Positions 35,155-43,926 of a stretch of 64,000 nt of DNA are shown one piece after another (position 1 is the first letter of the stretch; each line of letters opens with the position of its first letter). The notes beneath the pieces were generated by a model. That model was not told the origin of the DNA and did not search any database. It saw nothing but the letters and a program-made list of their open reading frames with translations. This DNA is from Actinoplanes xinjiangensis (GTDB taxonomy: Bacteria > Actinomycetota > Actinomycetes > Mycobacteriales > Micromonosporaceae). Made by a program: the position numbers and the translations under genes. The stretch is from assembly GCF_003148685.1 (NCBI RefSeq), contig NZ_QGGR01000004.1:434001-498000 (forward strand). Reading direction: 5' to 3'.

Positions 35155-36864
35155 GTGGAGGCGGGGGTTCGCACGTTGCTGGTCTGGTGTCCGGACTGGC
35201 CGGTCGTCGCTGCGGAGATCGTGTCGGGTGTGGTGGCCTCGGAACCGGTTGCGGTGTTCTCCGGGAATCGGGTTCTGGCCTGTTCCGAGGCGGCGCGGCG
35301 GGAAGGGGTCCGGCGTGGGATCCGGCGGCGGGAGGCGCAGGGGCGCTGTCCGCAGCTGGTGGTGGTGGAGCACGACCCGGGGCGGGACGCTCGGGCGTTC
35401 GAGCCGGTGGTCGCGGCCGTCGAGGAGGTGGTGGCGGGGGTCGAGGTGCTGCGGCCGGGGGTGTGTGCGGCGGCGGTGCGGGGGCCGGCGCGGTATTTCG
35501 GTGGGGAGGAGGCCGCGGCGGAGCGGGTCGTCGAGCAGGTGGCCCTGGCGTGTGCGGTGGAGAGCCAGATCGGGATCGCGGACGGAGTGTTCGCGGCCGG
35601 GATCGCGGCGCGCACCGGGCGGGTCGTGGAGGCGGGGGGCAGCCGGGCGTTTCTGTCACCCGTACCCGTTGATGCTCTTGAGGAACCTGAGCTGACGGAC
35701 CTGCTGAAACGTCTCGGGGTGGTGACTCTCGGGGATTTCGCGGCGTTGCCGCCGGGGGATGTGCTGACCCGGTTCGGGTTCGAGGGGGCGCTGGCGCACC
35801 GGCTCGCGTCGGGTGGGGACGTCCGGCCGCTCGCGGTGCGTAGGCCACCGCCGGATCTGGCGGTCGAGGAGACCTACGACGAGACGCTGGACCGGGTGGA
35901 CGTGGCCGCGTTCGCGGGGCGGGTGCTGGCCGAACGGCTGCACGAGCGGCTCGCCGCGCACGGGCTGGCGTGCACCCGGCTCGGGATCGAGGCGGTCACC
36001 GCGGACGGGCAGGAACTGGTGCGGGTGTGGCGGCACGACGGGATGCTGACGTCCGCGGCCATCGCCGAGCGGGTGCGCTGGCAGCTGGACGGATGGCTGA
36101 CCGGGGCCCGGCGGGGCCGGCAGACCGCGCCGACGTCGGGGCTGGTGCGGCTGCGGCTGGCGCCGGACGGGGTGCTCGCCCATGTCGGGCTGCAACCGGG
36201 GCTGTGGGGCGAGACCGGTGCGGGGCGCGACCGTGCGCACCGGGCGTTCAGCCGGGTGCAGGGCCTGCTCGGGCCGGGTTCGGTGCTGACCGCGGTGCTC
36301 GGTGGCGGGCGGTCGCCGGACGATCAGGTGCGGCTGGTGCCGTGGGGTGACGAGCGGGAGCCGGAGCGGCCCGCCGCGGAGCAGACCGAACCGATCCCGG
36401 GCGTCGACACGGTGCCGCTGCTGGGCCAGGGCGCGGTGAGCGAAATGAGCGAAGGGCCGGCGGAGAGAAGCGGTTTCACCATGATCGAGGTGGGACGCAA
36501 GAAGCGCCGCGGCAGAGCGGCACGCCCCACACCGCTGCCACCGTGGCCGGGACGGCTGCCGCGGCCCGCACCCGCGGTGGTGCTGGCGCATCCGCTGCCC
36601 GCCGCGGTGTACGACGAGGTCGGCGACCCGGTCGGGGTGAGTGCCCGCCTGGAGCTGACCGGCGTCCCCGCCACCTTGCGGATCGACCGCCGTCAGCCGG
36701 TGGCGATCACCGGCTGGGCCGGTCCGTGGCCGGTGGACGAGCGCTGGTGGGCGCCCGCCGAGGCGCGCCGCCGGGCCCGGTTCCAGATGTTGCTGGAGGA
36801 CGGCCGGGCGCTGTTGCTGTCCCTGGCCGGTGGTCACTGGCTGGTGGAGGCGATCTATGACTGA
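35155..36864 (+). CDS. imuB: ImuB, Y-family polymerase-like mutasome protein
   Basis: A 569-residue non-catalytic Y-family polymerase relative that links ImuA', DnaE2 and the beta clamp. The N-terminal TLLVWCPDWPVVAAE replaces the catalytic acidic motif of true Y-family polymerases, as is normal for ImuB. Palm, finger and helix-hairpin-helix regions follow (LKRLGVVTLGDFAALPPGDV), and a little-finger-like domain comes later. The C-terminal part (PVAITGWAGPWPVDERWW) matches actinobacterial ImuB tails. The GTG follows GGGGAGGGGA. It lies 11 bp before dnaE2. A clamp-binding motif is expected but I cannot point to one with confidence. Confidence 0.9.
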   Translation: MEAGVRTLLVWCPDWPVVAAEIVSGVVASEPVAVFSGNRVLACSEAARREGVRRGIRRREAQGRCPQLVVVEHDPGRDARAFEPVVAAVEEVVAGVEVLRPGVCAAAVRGPARYFGGEEAAAERVVEQVALACAVESQIGIADGVFAAGIAARTGRVVEAGGSRAFLSPVPVDALEEPELTDLLKRLGVVTLGDFAALPPGDVLTRFGFEGALAHRLASGGDVRPLAVRRPPPDLAVEETYDETLDRVDVAAFAGRVLAERLHERLAAHGLACTRLGIEAVTADGQELVRVWRHDGMLTSAAIAERVRWQLDGWLTGARRGRQTAPTSGLVRLRLAPDGVLAHVGLQPGLWGETGAGRDRAHRAFSRVQGLLGPGSVLTAVLGGGRSPDDQVRLVPWGDEREPERPAAEQTEPIPGVDTVPLLGQGAVSEMSEGPAERSGFTMIEVGRKKRRGRAARPTPLPPWPGRLPRPAPAVVLAHPLPAAVYDEVGDPVGVSARLELTGVPATLRIDRRQPVAITGWAGPWPVDERWWAPAEARRRARFQMLLEDGRALLLSLAGGHWLVEAIYD

Positions 36865-36875
36865 GGGACACGGCG

Positions 36876-39800
36876 ATGGGCTTCAATAATCCGGATGTTC
36901 CCTGGTCACAGTTGGAGGGTGCACTCTCCGGGCGGACCGTGGTGGACCCGCTGGCGGTCGACGGTGACGGCGGGGACTCGCCGGCCTGGACCCGGAAGCG
37001 GGAGCCGTACCGGGCCGCGCCGGACCTGGTCCGGGCGGAGAGCCGGACGGCGTACGCCGAGTTGCACTGCCACACCAACTTCAGCTTCCTGGACGGGGCG
37101 AGTCATCCGGAGGAACTGGCCGAGGAGGCGGCGCGACTGGGCCTGACCGGGCTGGCGGTGACCGATCACGACGGCCTGTACGGGGTGGTCCGGTTCTCGC
37201 AGGCGGCCCGGGAGCTGCGACTGCCGACGATCTTCGGGGCCGAGTTGTCGCTGGGCCTGACCCGTCCGCGCAGTGGCGAGCCGGACCCGGAGGGCCCGCA
37301 CCTGCTGGCGCTGGCGCACGGCCACGAGGGGTACGCCCGGCTGGCCCGGGTGATCTCCGAGGCGCAGTTGCGGGGCGGGGAGAAGGGCCGCCCCGACTAC
37401 GGGAGCCTGGAGGAGACGGCCGAGCTGCTGCGTGATCACGTCCTGGTGCTGACCGGCTGCCGGAAGGGGGCGGTCCCGTCGGCCCTGGCCACCGGCGGTA
37501 TTCCGGAGGCCGCCTACGAGCTGGATCGTCTGGTGGCGAACTTCGGCGCCCCGAACGTGGCCGTCGAACTGACCGATCACGGTGACCCGTACGACGGCGA
37601 TCGTAACGACGTCCTGTTCGATCTGGCCCGCAGCCGTGGCCTGGAGGTGGTGGCCACCAACAACGTGCACTACGCGGCCCCGTCCCGCCGCCGGCTGGCG
37701 ACCGCCCTGGCCGCGGTCCGGGCCCGCCGGAGCCTGGACGAGATGGACGGCTGGCTGCCCGCGGCCGGCGCCGCCCACCTGCGCAGCGGTGACGAGATGG
37801 CCCGCCGGTTCGCCGACTATCCGGGTGCGGTGGAGAACGCCGCGATGTTCGGCGGCGACCTCGCCTTCAGCCTGGACCTGGTGGCGCCGCGGCTGCCGGA
37901 CTATCCGGTGCCGCCCGGTCACACCGAGATGAGCTGGCTGCGGGAGCTGACGATGCGGGGCGCCGCGGTGCGGTACCGGGACGACCCGAAGGCCTACGGG
38001 CAGCTCGAGTACGAACTCCGGATGATCGAGGAACTGGGCTTCCCCGGCTATTTCCTGGTGGTGTACGACATCGTCCAGTTCTGCCGGGACAACGACATCT
38101 ACTGCCAGGGGCGGGGCTCGGCTGCCAACTCCGCTGTCTGCTTCGCGCTGTTCATCACGAATGTCGATGCGGTGAAGCACCGGCTGCTCTTCGAGCGGTT
38201 CCTCACCGCGGAGCGGGACGGCCCGCCGGACATCGACGTGGACATCGAATCCGATCGGCGCGAGGAGGTGATCCAGCACGTCTACCGCAAGTACGGCCGG
38301 GAACACACCGCCCAGGTCGCGAACGTCATCTCCTATCGCCCCAGGTCGGCGGTGCGGGACATGGCGCGGGCGTTCGGCTTCTCACCGGGCCAGCAGGACG
38401 CCTGGAGCAAACAGATCGACCGCTGGGGCGACGTCGTCGAAGCCGAGGACATCCCGGACAGCGTCCGCCTGGCCGCCAACGACGTGCAGAACTTCCCCCG
38501 CCACCTGGGCATCCACTCCGGCGGCATGGTCATCTGCGACCGCCCGATCATCGAGGTCTGCCCGGTCGAGTGGGGCCGGATGCCGGGCCGCACCGTGCTC
38601 CAGTGGGACAAGGACGACTGCGCCGCCGTCGACCTGGTCAAGTTCGACCTGCTCGGGCTGGGCATGCTGTCGGCGCTGCACTACGCCTACGACATGATCG
38701 ACGACGAGCTGGACATCGGGACGATGCCGCTGGACGACCCCGAGGTCTACGCGATGCTGTGCCGGGCCGACTCGGTCGGGGTGTTCCAGGTGGAGAGCCG
38801 CGCCCAGATGGCCACGCTGCCCCGCCTCAAACCCCGCGAGTTCTACGACCTGGTCATCGAGGTGGCGCTGATCCGGCCGGGGCCGATCCAGGGCGGTTCG
38901 GTCCACCCGTACATCCGGCGCAAGAACGGTCTGGAGAAACCGGATGTGCCGCATCCGCTGATGGCCAACGCCCTGGCCAAGACGCTGGGGGTGCCGCTCT
39001 TCCAGGAGCAGCTGATGCAGCTGGCGATCGACGTCGCCGGCTTCGACCCGGCGGAGGCCGACCAGCTGCGGCGCGCCATGGGCGCGAAACGTTCCATGGA
39101 GCGGATGGAGAGGATCAAAACGCGACTGTACGAGGGGATGGCGGCCAACGGGATCACCGGCGCGCTCGCCGACGACCTGTTCGTGAAGCTCTCCGCGTTC
39201 GCCAGTTACGGCTTTCCGGAGAGCCATGCCATGAGCTTCGCGTACCTGGTCTACGCGAGCGCCTGGCTCAAGCGCTATCACCCGGCGGCGTTCTGTGCGG
39301 CGCTGCTCAACGCCCAGCCGATGGGCTTCTACTCGCCACAGACGCTTGTCGACGACGCGCGCCGGCACGGCGTCGAGGTACGGCGGCCGGACATCAACCG
39401 CAGCGACGCGGCGGCCACGCTGGAGACGACACCGGCGAGCCGGCACCGCAGCGAACCCGGCGAGCCGCCGCACGCATGGGGGCTGGGCGGTCCGGCGGTC
39501 CGGCAGGGGCTCTCCCGTATCCGTACGATCGGCGCCGACCTCGCCGAGCGGATCGAGCGGGAACGGCGTACCCATGGTCCTTATCGGTCGATGACGGATC
39601 TCGCACGGCGTACCGGATGCTCTGCCGGACATCTGGAGGCCCTCGCCACCGCCGATGCCTTCGCGAGTTTCGGGCTGTCGCGCCGGGAGGCGCTCTGGGC
39701 CGCGGGGGCGGCCGCCCAGGACAAACCGGACCGCCTTCCGGGGACGGTGACCGGCGTCGAGGCGCCGACCCTGCCCGGCATGAGCGATGTGGACGTGCTG

Positions 39801-40193
39801 GTCGCGGACGTGTGGGCGACGGGTCTGTCGCCGGAGACGCATCCGGCGCGGTTCCTGCGCGAGGAGCTGGACCGGGCCGGGGCGCTGCCGATCGAGAGGC
39901 TGGCCGAGGTGGAGGGCGGCACCCGGGTGCGGGTCGGCGGGATCGTCACCCACCGGCAGCGGCCGGCGACGGCGGGCGGCGTGACCTTCGTCAACCTGGA
40001 GGACGAGACCGGGATGTTGAACGTGACCTGTTCGCCCGGGCTGTGGCTGCGCTACCGGCGGGTGGCGCGGACCAGCGCGGCGCTGCTGGTGCGCGGGCGG
40101 CTGGAGAAGGTGGAGGGGGTGCTCAACCTGGTCGCGGACCGCCTCGACGCGGTGTCCCCGCCGGTCGCCTCCACATCTCGCGATTTCCGATGA
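36876..40193 (+). CDS. dnaE2: Error-prone DNA polymerase III alpha subunit DnaE2
   Basis: C-family polymerase of 1105 residues for damage-induced translesion synthesis. The PHP domain begins with AELHCHTNFSFLDGASHPEE (about 62-81) and includes AVTDHDGLYGV. The catalytic palm has QGRGSAANSAVCFAL and PDIDVDIESDRREE with the Asp pair. Fingers, a helix-hairpin-helix region and a C-terminal OB fold (VRVGGIVTHRQRPATAGGVT) follow. The length and the lack of a long tau-binding tail fit DnaE2, not DnaE1. It is the last gene of the SOS-box-preceded group and depends on ImuB for recruitment in known systems. Confidence 0.95.
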   Translation: MGFNNPDVPWSQLEGALSGRTVVDPLAVDGDGGDSPAWTRKREPYRAAPDLVRAESRTAYAELHCHTNFSFLDGASHPEELAEEAARLGLTGLAVTDHDGLYGVVRFSQAARELRLPTIFGAELSLGLTRPRSGEPDPEGPHLLALAHGHEGYARLARVISEAQLRGGEKGRPDYGSLEETAELLRDHVLVLTGCRKGAVPSALATGGIPEAAYELDRLVANFGAPNVAVELTDHGDPYDGDRNDVLFDLARSRGLEVVATNNVHYAAPSRRRLATALAAVRARRSLDEMDGWLPAAGAAHLRSGDEMARRFADYPGAVENAAMFGGDLAFSLDLVAPRLPDYPVPPGHTEMSWLRELTMRGAAVRYRDDPKAYGQLEYELRMIEELGFPGYFLVVYDIVQFCRDNDIYCQGRGSAANSAVCFALFITNVDAVKHRLLFERFLTAERDGPPDIDVDIESDRREEVIQHVYRKYGREHTAQVANVISYRPRSAVRDMARAFGFSPGQQDAWSKQIDRWGDVVEAEDIPDSVRLAANDVQNFPRHLGIHSGGMVICDRPIIEVCPVEWGRMPGRTVLQWDKDDCAAVDLVKFDLLGLGMLSALHYAYDMIDDELDIGTMPLDDPEVYAMLCRADSVGVFQVESRAQMATLPRLKPREFYDLVIEVALIRPGPIQGGSVHPYIRRKNGLEKPDVPHPLMANALAKTLGVPLFQEQLMQLAIDVAGFDPAEADQLRRAMGAKRSMERMERIKTRLYEGMAANGITGALADDLFVKLSAFASYGFPESHAMSFAYLVYASAWLKRYHPAAFCAALLNAQPMGFYSPQTLVDDARRHGVEVRRPDINRSDAAATLETTPASRHRSEPGEPPHAWGLGGPAVRQGLSRIRTIGADLAERIERERRTHGPYRSMTDLARRTGCSAGHLEALATADAFASFGLSRREALWAAGAAAQDKPDRLPGTVTGVEAPTLPGMSDVDVLVADVWATGLSPETHPARFLREELDRAGALPIERLAEVEGGTRVRVGGIVTHRQRPATAGGVTFVNLEDETGMLNVTCSPGLWLRYRRVARTSAALLVRGRLEKVEGVLNLVADRLDAVSPPVASTSRDFR

Positions 40194-40244
40194 TTTGCAC
40201 CTTTGGCGGTGTACGGTGCAGTCGAAGTCATCCGGGGGTGCATC

Positions 40245-40604
40245 ATGATCCGTACGATGATCGGTCTTGCCACGGCGTTCGCCGTGCTCGCTGGACCGAC
40301 CGGACCGGCAGCGGCCGCCGGTCCGTCGAAACTCACACTCGCCTACGAGGCCAAGTCGGTGCAGCTCACCTGCGGCCCCGCCGGCGGCGGCCACCCGCAG
40401 GCCGACCAGGCCTGCGCCACCCTGCGCGGCATCGGCGGCAACCCGGCGAAGCTCAAGGGCGGCGACTCGCTCTGCATGCTGCTCTACCAACCGGTCACGG
40501 CCAGCGTGAAAGGCACCTGGCGCGGCAAGGTGGTGAAGTGGCGGCAGACCTTCGGCAACAGCTGCGAGATGACCCGCGCCACCGGTGTCCTCTTCGACTT
40601 TTAG
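40245..40604 (+). CDS. Subtilisin inhibitor-like (SSI family) secreted protein
   Basis: A 119-residue exported serine-protease inhibitor. The signal peptide MIRTMIGLATAFAVLAGPTG ends near AAA. The mature domain has the four SSI cysteines (LTCGPAGG, DQACATL, SLCMLLY, NSCEMT) that form two disulfides. The reactive-site loop reads SLCMLLYQPV; aligned with the Streptomyces inhibitor (CPMVYDP) the P1 residue is Leu, suggesting subtilisin- or chymotrypsin-like targets. ATG follows GGGGGTG. It lies 51 bp after dnaE2 but has AT-richer sequence ahead (TTTGCACCTTTGG), so it probably has its own promoter. Confidence 0.9.
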   Translation: MIRTMIGLATAFAVLAGPTGPAAAAGPSKLTLAYEAKSVQLTCGPAGGGHPQADQACATLRGIGGNPAKLKGGDSLCMLLYQPVTASVKGTWRGKVVKWRQTFGNSCEMTRATGVLFDF

Positions 40605-40630
40605 GTGGACGTCGCCGATAGGCTGCTCGC

Positions 40631-41458
40631 GTGGAGAAACTTGCTCGCGTGGACACTTCTGCGCGTACCGGCCGCCCGCACGTCACGGCCCGCACCGCCG
40701 CCGTCTGGGCCGTGCTCCGTCGTGAGCTCGACCGGCAGGCCGGCCGCGAGCTGACGGTGCTCGACGTCGGCGGCGGGACCGGCGGGTTCGCCGTGCCGCT
40801 CGCCGAGGCCGGCCACACCGTCACCGTGATCGACGCCAGCCCCGACGCGCTCGCCGCGCTCACCCGCCGCGCCGCCGACGCCGGTGTCGCCGACCGGGTC
40901 CGGGCCGTGCAGGGCGACGGCGACGCGCTCGCCTCCCTCGTCGAGCCGGGCAGCGCCGACCTCATCCTCTGCCACTCGGTCCTGGAGATCGTCGACGACC
41001 CGACCGGCGTGGTCGCCGCGATCGCCACCGCGCTCCGGCCGGGCGGCGCGGTCAGCATCCTGGTCGCGGGCCGGGCCGCGGCGATCCTCGGCCGCGCCGT
41101 CAACGGTCACCTCAAGGCGGCGTCCGCGCTGGTCACCGACCCGGCCGGCCGGGCCGGGCCGCGCGACACGCTGCTTCGCCGCTACGACGCGGCGGGCGCC
41201 ACCGACCTGCTCACCACCGCGGGGCTCACCGTCGAGGACACCCAGGGGGTACGCGTGGTGGCCGACCTCCTGCCCGCCGCCGTGCTCGAGGAGGACCCGC
41301 AGGCTGTCCTGGATCTGGAGCTGGCGCTGAGCAACCGTGCGCCGTTCCGGGACGTCGCGTCCCAGCTGCACCTGTTCGCCCGCCGCCCGGCCGCCGCACC
41401 CACCGGCGCCGCCGAGACCACCGGCTCCTTCAGCGGGGTCGTCCCGGAGCGGTCGTGA
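40631..41458 (+). CDS. Class I SAM-dependent methyltransferase (CmoM-like)
   Basis: A 275-residue methyltransferase. Motif I is VLDVGGGTGGFAVPLAEAG (about 43-61), then VTVIDASPDAL, and VQGDGDAL. LILCHSVLEIVDDP and ALRPGGAVSILVAG follow as motifs IV and V. It resembles the CmoM/SmtA tRNA-modification group and an actinobacterial branch of it, but the substrate is not determined. GTG start; a second GTG seven codons later is possible. Its stop overlaps the next gene's start (GTGA), so the pair is co-translated. Confidence 0.82.
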   Translation: MEKLARVDTSARTGRPHVTARTAAVWAVLRRELDRQAGRELTVLDVGGGTGGFAVPLAEAGHTVTVIDASPDALAALTRRAADAGVADRVRAVQGDGDALASLVEPGSADLILCHSVLEIVDDPTGVVAAIATALRPGGAVSILVAGRAAAILGRAVNGHLKAASALVTDPAGRAGPRDTLLRRYDAAGATDLLTTAGLTVEDTQGVRVVADLLPAAVLEEDPQAVLDLELALSNRAPFRDVASQLHLFARRPAAAPTGAAETTGSFSGVVPERS

Positions 41459-42630
41459 CCACCGGGGGCGGGCGGGAGTTGCCGCCGGTGCCCGAGGACG
41501 GGCTGCCTGCCGAGGCCTTCCTTCCCGTGACGCCCGCCTACGGCGCCGGCAGCCTGGCCGACCTGATGCCGAGCGTGTCCGCGGTGCTCGGGATGCCGGG
41601 GGCGGTGGACGTCCTCGGCCTGAGCGAGTCGCTGGCCGGGGTGGACCGGATCGGGGTGCTGCTGGTGGACGGCCTCGGGGCGTACCAGTTGCCGACGGCC
41701 GCGCCGTTCGCGCCGGTTCTCGCGTCCCTCTCCGGCCGGACCCTGACCACCGGATTCCCGTCCACCACACCGGTCAGCCTGGTGACCGTCGGCACCGGCG
41801 TCCCGCCGGGCGTGCACGGGATCCTCGGCTTCACCGTCCGGCGGCCGGACGGGCGGACGGTCAACCACATCCACTGGGGCGACGACCCGGACCCCTACCA
41901 GTGGCAGCCGGTCCCGACCGTGCTGGAGACCATGGCGGCCGCCGGGATCGCGGTCACCCTGGTCAGCCGCTCCCTCTACCGGGGAACCGGATTGAGTCTC
42001 GCGGCCAACCGGGGCGCCCGCTATCACGTGGCCGACGACGGCCCGGCCGTGGCCGAGGGCATGCTGGCGGCGCTGCGGTCCGGGCCCGGCCTGGTCTACG
42101 GCTACCACCCCGACATGGACAAGGCCGGCCACGAGTACGGCGTCGCCTCCCCGGCCTGGGAGGAGGCGGCCCGCGGCCTCGACGCGATCCTGGACCGGCT
42201 CGTGCACGAACTGCCGCCGGGCGCCGCACTGCTGCTGATCGCCGACCACGGGCAGCTCAACGTGCCCGCCGAACGCCACGACCTGGCCACCGGCCCTCTC
42301 GCCGACGGGCTGGCCGCGGTGACCGGCGAGCCTCGGGCCCGCTATCTGCACGTCACCGACGGGGCGCTGGACGACGTGCTGGCCACCTGGCGCGGCGTAC
42401 TCGGTACGGACGCCCGGGTGATGCGCCGCGACGAGGCGATCGCCGAGGGCTGGTACGGCCCGGTGGCCCCGTCCCACGCGGGCCGGATCGGAGACGTGGT
42501 GGTCCTCTGCCAGAACCGGGCGGTGGTGGTCGCCTCCGGCTGGGAACCGCCGATGGCCGGCCGGCTGGTGGCCTACCACGGATCGGTCACGGCGGCCGAG
42601 ATGACCGTACCGCTGTTGATCGTCCGATAA
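41455..42630 (+). CDS. Nucleotide pyrophosphatase/phosphodiesterase-type protein
   Basis: A 391-residue member of the alkaline-phosphatase superfamily (type I phosphodiesterase/nucleotide pyrophosphatase). Metal ligands and nucleophile are visible: VLLVDGLG (Asp), TTGFPSTTPVS (Thr nucleophile), YHPDMDKAGHEYG (Asp, His), LIADHGQ (Asp, His) and VAYHGS (His). No signal peptide is evident, so it is probably cytoplasmic. It overlaps the upstream methyltransferase by four bases; the recurring pairing suggests a shared pathway that I cannot name. Confidence 0.85.
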   Translation: MTTGGGRELPPVPEDGLPAEAFLPVTPAYGAGSLADLMPSVSAVLGMPGAVDVLGLSESLAGVDRIGVLLVDGLGAYQLPTAAPFAPVLASLSGRTLTTGFPSTTPVSLVTVGTGVPPGVHGILGFTVRRPDGRTVNHIHWGDDPDPYQWQPVPTVLETMAAAGIAVTLVSRSLYRGTGLSLAANRGARYHVADDGPAVAEGMLAALRSGPGLVYGYHPDMDKAGHEYGVASPAWEEAARGLDAILDRLVHELPPGAALLLIADHGQLNVPAERHDLATGPLADGLAAVTGEPRARYLHVTDGALDDVLATWRGVLGTDARVMRRDEAIAEGWYGPVAPSHAGRIGDVVVLCQNRAVVVASGWEPPMAGRLVAYHGSVTAAEMTVPLLIVR

Positions 42631-42947
42631 GATCTATTTGCGTCAGTCGATTTGTCCGCCTTCCGGCGGCAACTCTGCAGATCATGTATTGAGGCAGCTC
42701 ACGGCGCGTGATCAGGGCCACATGCTGCGGTGACGGACGCGTTGTGCGGCCGGGTGATCGGTCTTTTGGGACGAACCGATCTTCCGGACATGGAAAATCA
42801 CCCGCACTCGGCGGTCGTCCCGCTTTCCGACCCGCCAAGCCGCTCGTAGACTTGCGTGGTAAGGCAGCCGACGGCTGCCCCGCATCATCACACCTGCACC
42901 ACCCCGACCCCACCACGGGGCCGGACATGCGCCCGGGGAGGAATGCC
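42631..42947. other. Gap with hairpins ahead of the DUF3040 gene
   Basis: No gene seen. GATCGGT (42756-42762) pairs with ACCGATC (42775-42781) around a CTTTTGGGACGA loop. GGCAGCC-GAC-GGCTGCC forms a tight hairpin at 42863-42879. A CGTAGACTTG stretch at about 42845 could be the -10 region for the DUF3040 transcript. Confidence 0.5.
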
Positions 42948-43337
42948 GTGCCGCTCTCGGAGCACGAGCAGCGGCTGTTCGATCAGATCGAGCGGTCGCT
43001 TGCCGAGGACCCCAAGTTCGCCTCGGCTGTGCGGGCCAGCGACCCGCGTTTCCACGCACGGCGCCGGCTCCTGGTTGCCGCGTTCGTGATCGTCACCGGC
43101 CTGGCGCTGCTCGTCTACGGAGCCGTCAGCCAGAACACGCCGCTCGGCGTCGCCGGATTCGTCGTGATGCTCGGATCGGCGGCCTTCGCCATGCAGTCAC
43201 GCCGCCGCATCCAGGCGCCCGACCTGAAATCGGTCGGCGGCACCGCGTCACGGCGCACCCGCCAGAGTCGCAAGAGCGGCGGCTTCCTCGAACGTCTCGA
43301 GGACCGCTGGCGCCAGCGCCCGGAGGGGCATCGCTGA
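42948..43337 (+). CDS. DUF3040 membrane protein
   Basis: A 129-residue actinobacterial DUF3040 protein. The N-terminal signature PLSEHEQRLFDQIERSLAED is followed by two membrane helices (LLVAAFVIVTGLALLVYGAV and GVAGFVVMLGSAAFA) and a basic tail (RRTRQSRKSGGFLERLEDRW). I place the start at GTG because GGGGAGG lies six bases before it. In mycobacteria a DUF3040 gene lies close to mraZ; here mraZ is 16 kb away. Function unknown. Confidence 0.9.
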   Translation: MPLSEHEQRLFDQIERSLAEDPKFASAVRASDPRFHARRRLLVAAFVIVTGLALLVYGAVSQNTPLGVAGFVVMLGSAAFAMQSRRRIQAPDLKSVGGTASRRTRQSRKSGGFLERLEDRWRQRPEGHR

Positions 43338-43851
43338 CCCAGCCGAGCCGGCTCTGATCCGGCTCCCGACGAACGGCGGCCGATCCCGGCCGCCGTCGTC
43401 GTGCTTCCGCACGCCCGGTTCCGCTCCCGGCCCGCGCTCATGCCACTTCGCGCCTGCGCCGTCCCGCGCCCGAGGCGGCTCGCCTCGGGAGGTGCCTCGC
43501 GCCCGAGTCGGCTCGCGTCCGCGACGGCTCGCCGTTGGAGCCTTCTCCCGGCCCGTGTCGACTCGTGCCTGTGCCATCTCGCGTCCGCAGCGCCTCGTGG
43601 CTCGTGCCGTCTTGCCGACCGCCCGTCCGTTTCGCGCGAACGATGCGACGGGTGCGCCCATGCCGGGACAACCGCATACGCCCGGCGGCCGCGCTGCGGC
43701 CGTGATCCGGGCAGGCGTCGCGTGGTAGCCCGGGAACGACCTGTGTTCGGCAGGGCGGGCTGGCCGTACAGAAGAGGTGTCCGCCGGACCGAAGGTGTGC
43801 GCCGAACCGAAGATGCCGGCTGTACAAAGATGCCGCCCGCCCGAAAAAGGT
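43338..43851. other. Gene-free GC-rich gap with short imperfect repeats
   Basis: No supportable gene. Between 43440 and 43620 the motif (C)TCGCG(C/T)CCG recurs at irregular 10-25 bp spacing. Between 43760 and 43840 a short CGAAGNTG(T/C)GCCG-like unit recurs three times. Frames open on both strands here only because of composition. Confidence 0.5.
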
Positions 43852-43880
43852 GAAGGCGCCGTTGGGGAAACGGCGCCTTC
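43852..43880 (-). terminator. Terminator of the MoxR/DUF58/transglutaminase operon
   Basis: GAAGGCGCCGTT pairs perfectly with AACGGCGCCTTC around a 5-nt loop; on the minus strand CCTTTTTC follows. It lies 46 bp past the transglutaminase stop. Confidence 0.9.
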
Positions 43881-43926
43881 GGCGGAGCTGGTGGTTCCGG
43901 CCGCCGGATGCGGCCGGACCAGGTGA

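Noticed and set aside
38382..40490. Open frame of 702 codons opposite dnaE2
   Set aside because: Shadow frame; the coding strand carries all PHP and catalytic motifs of DnaE2.
43440..43840. Hypothetical genes in the gap after the DUF3040 gene
   Set aside because: Open frames occur on both strands with Arg/Ser/Ala-only composition and no ribosome sites; they look like GC-driven noise.
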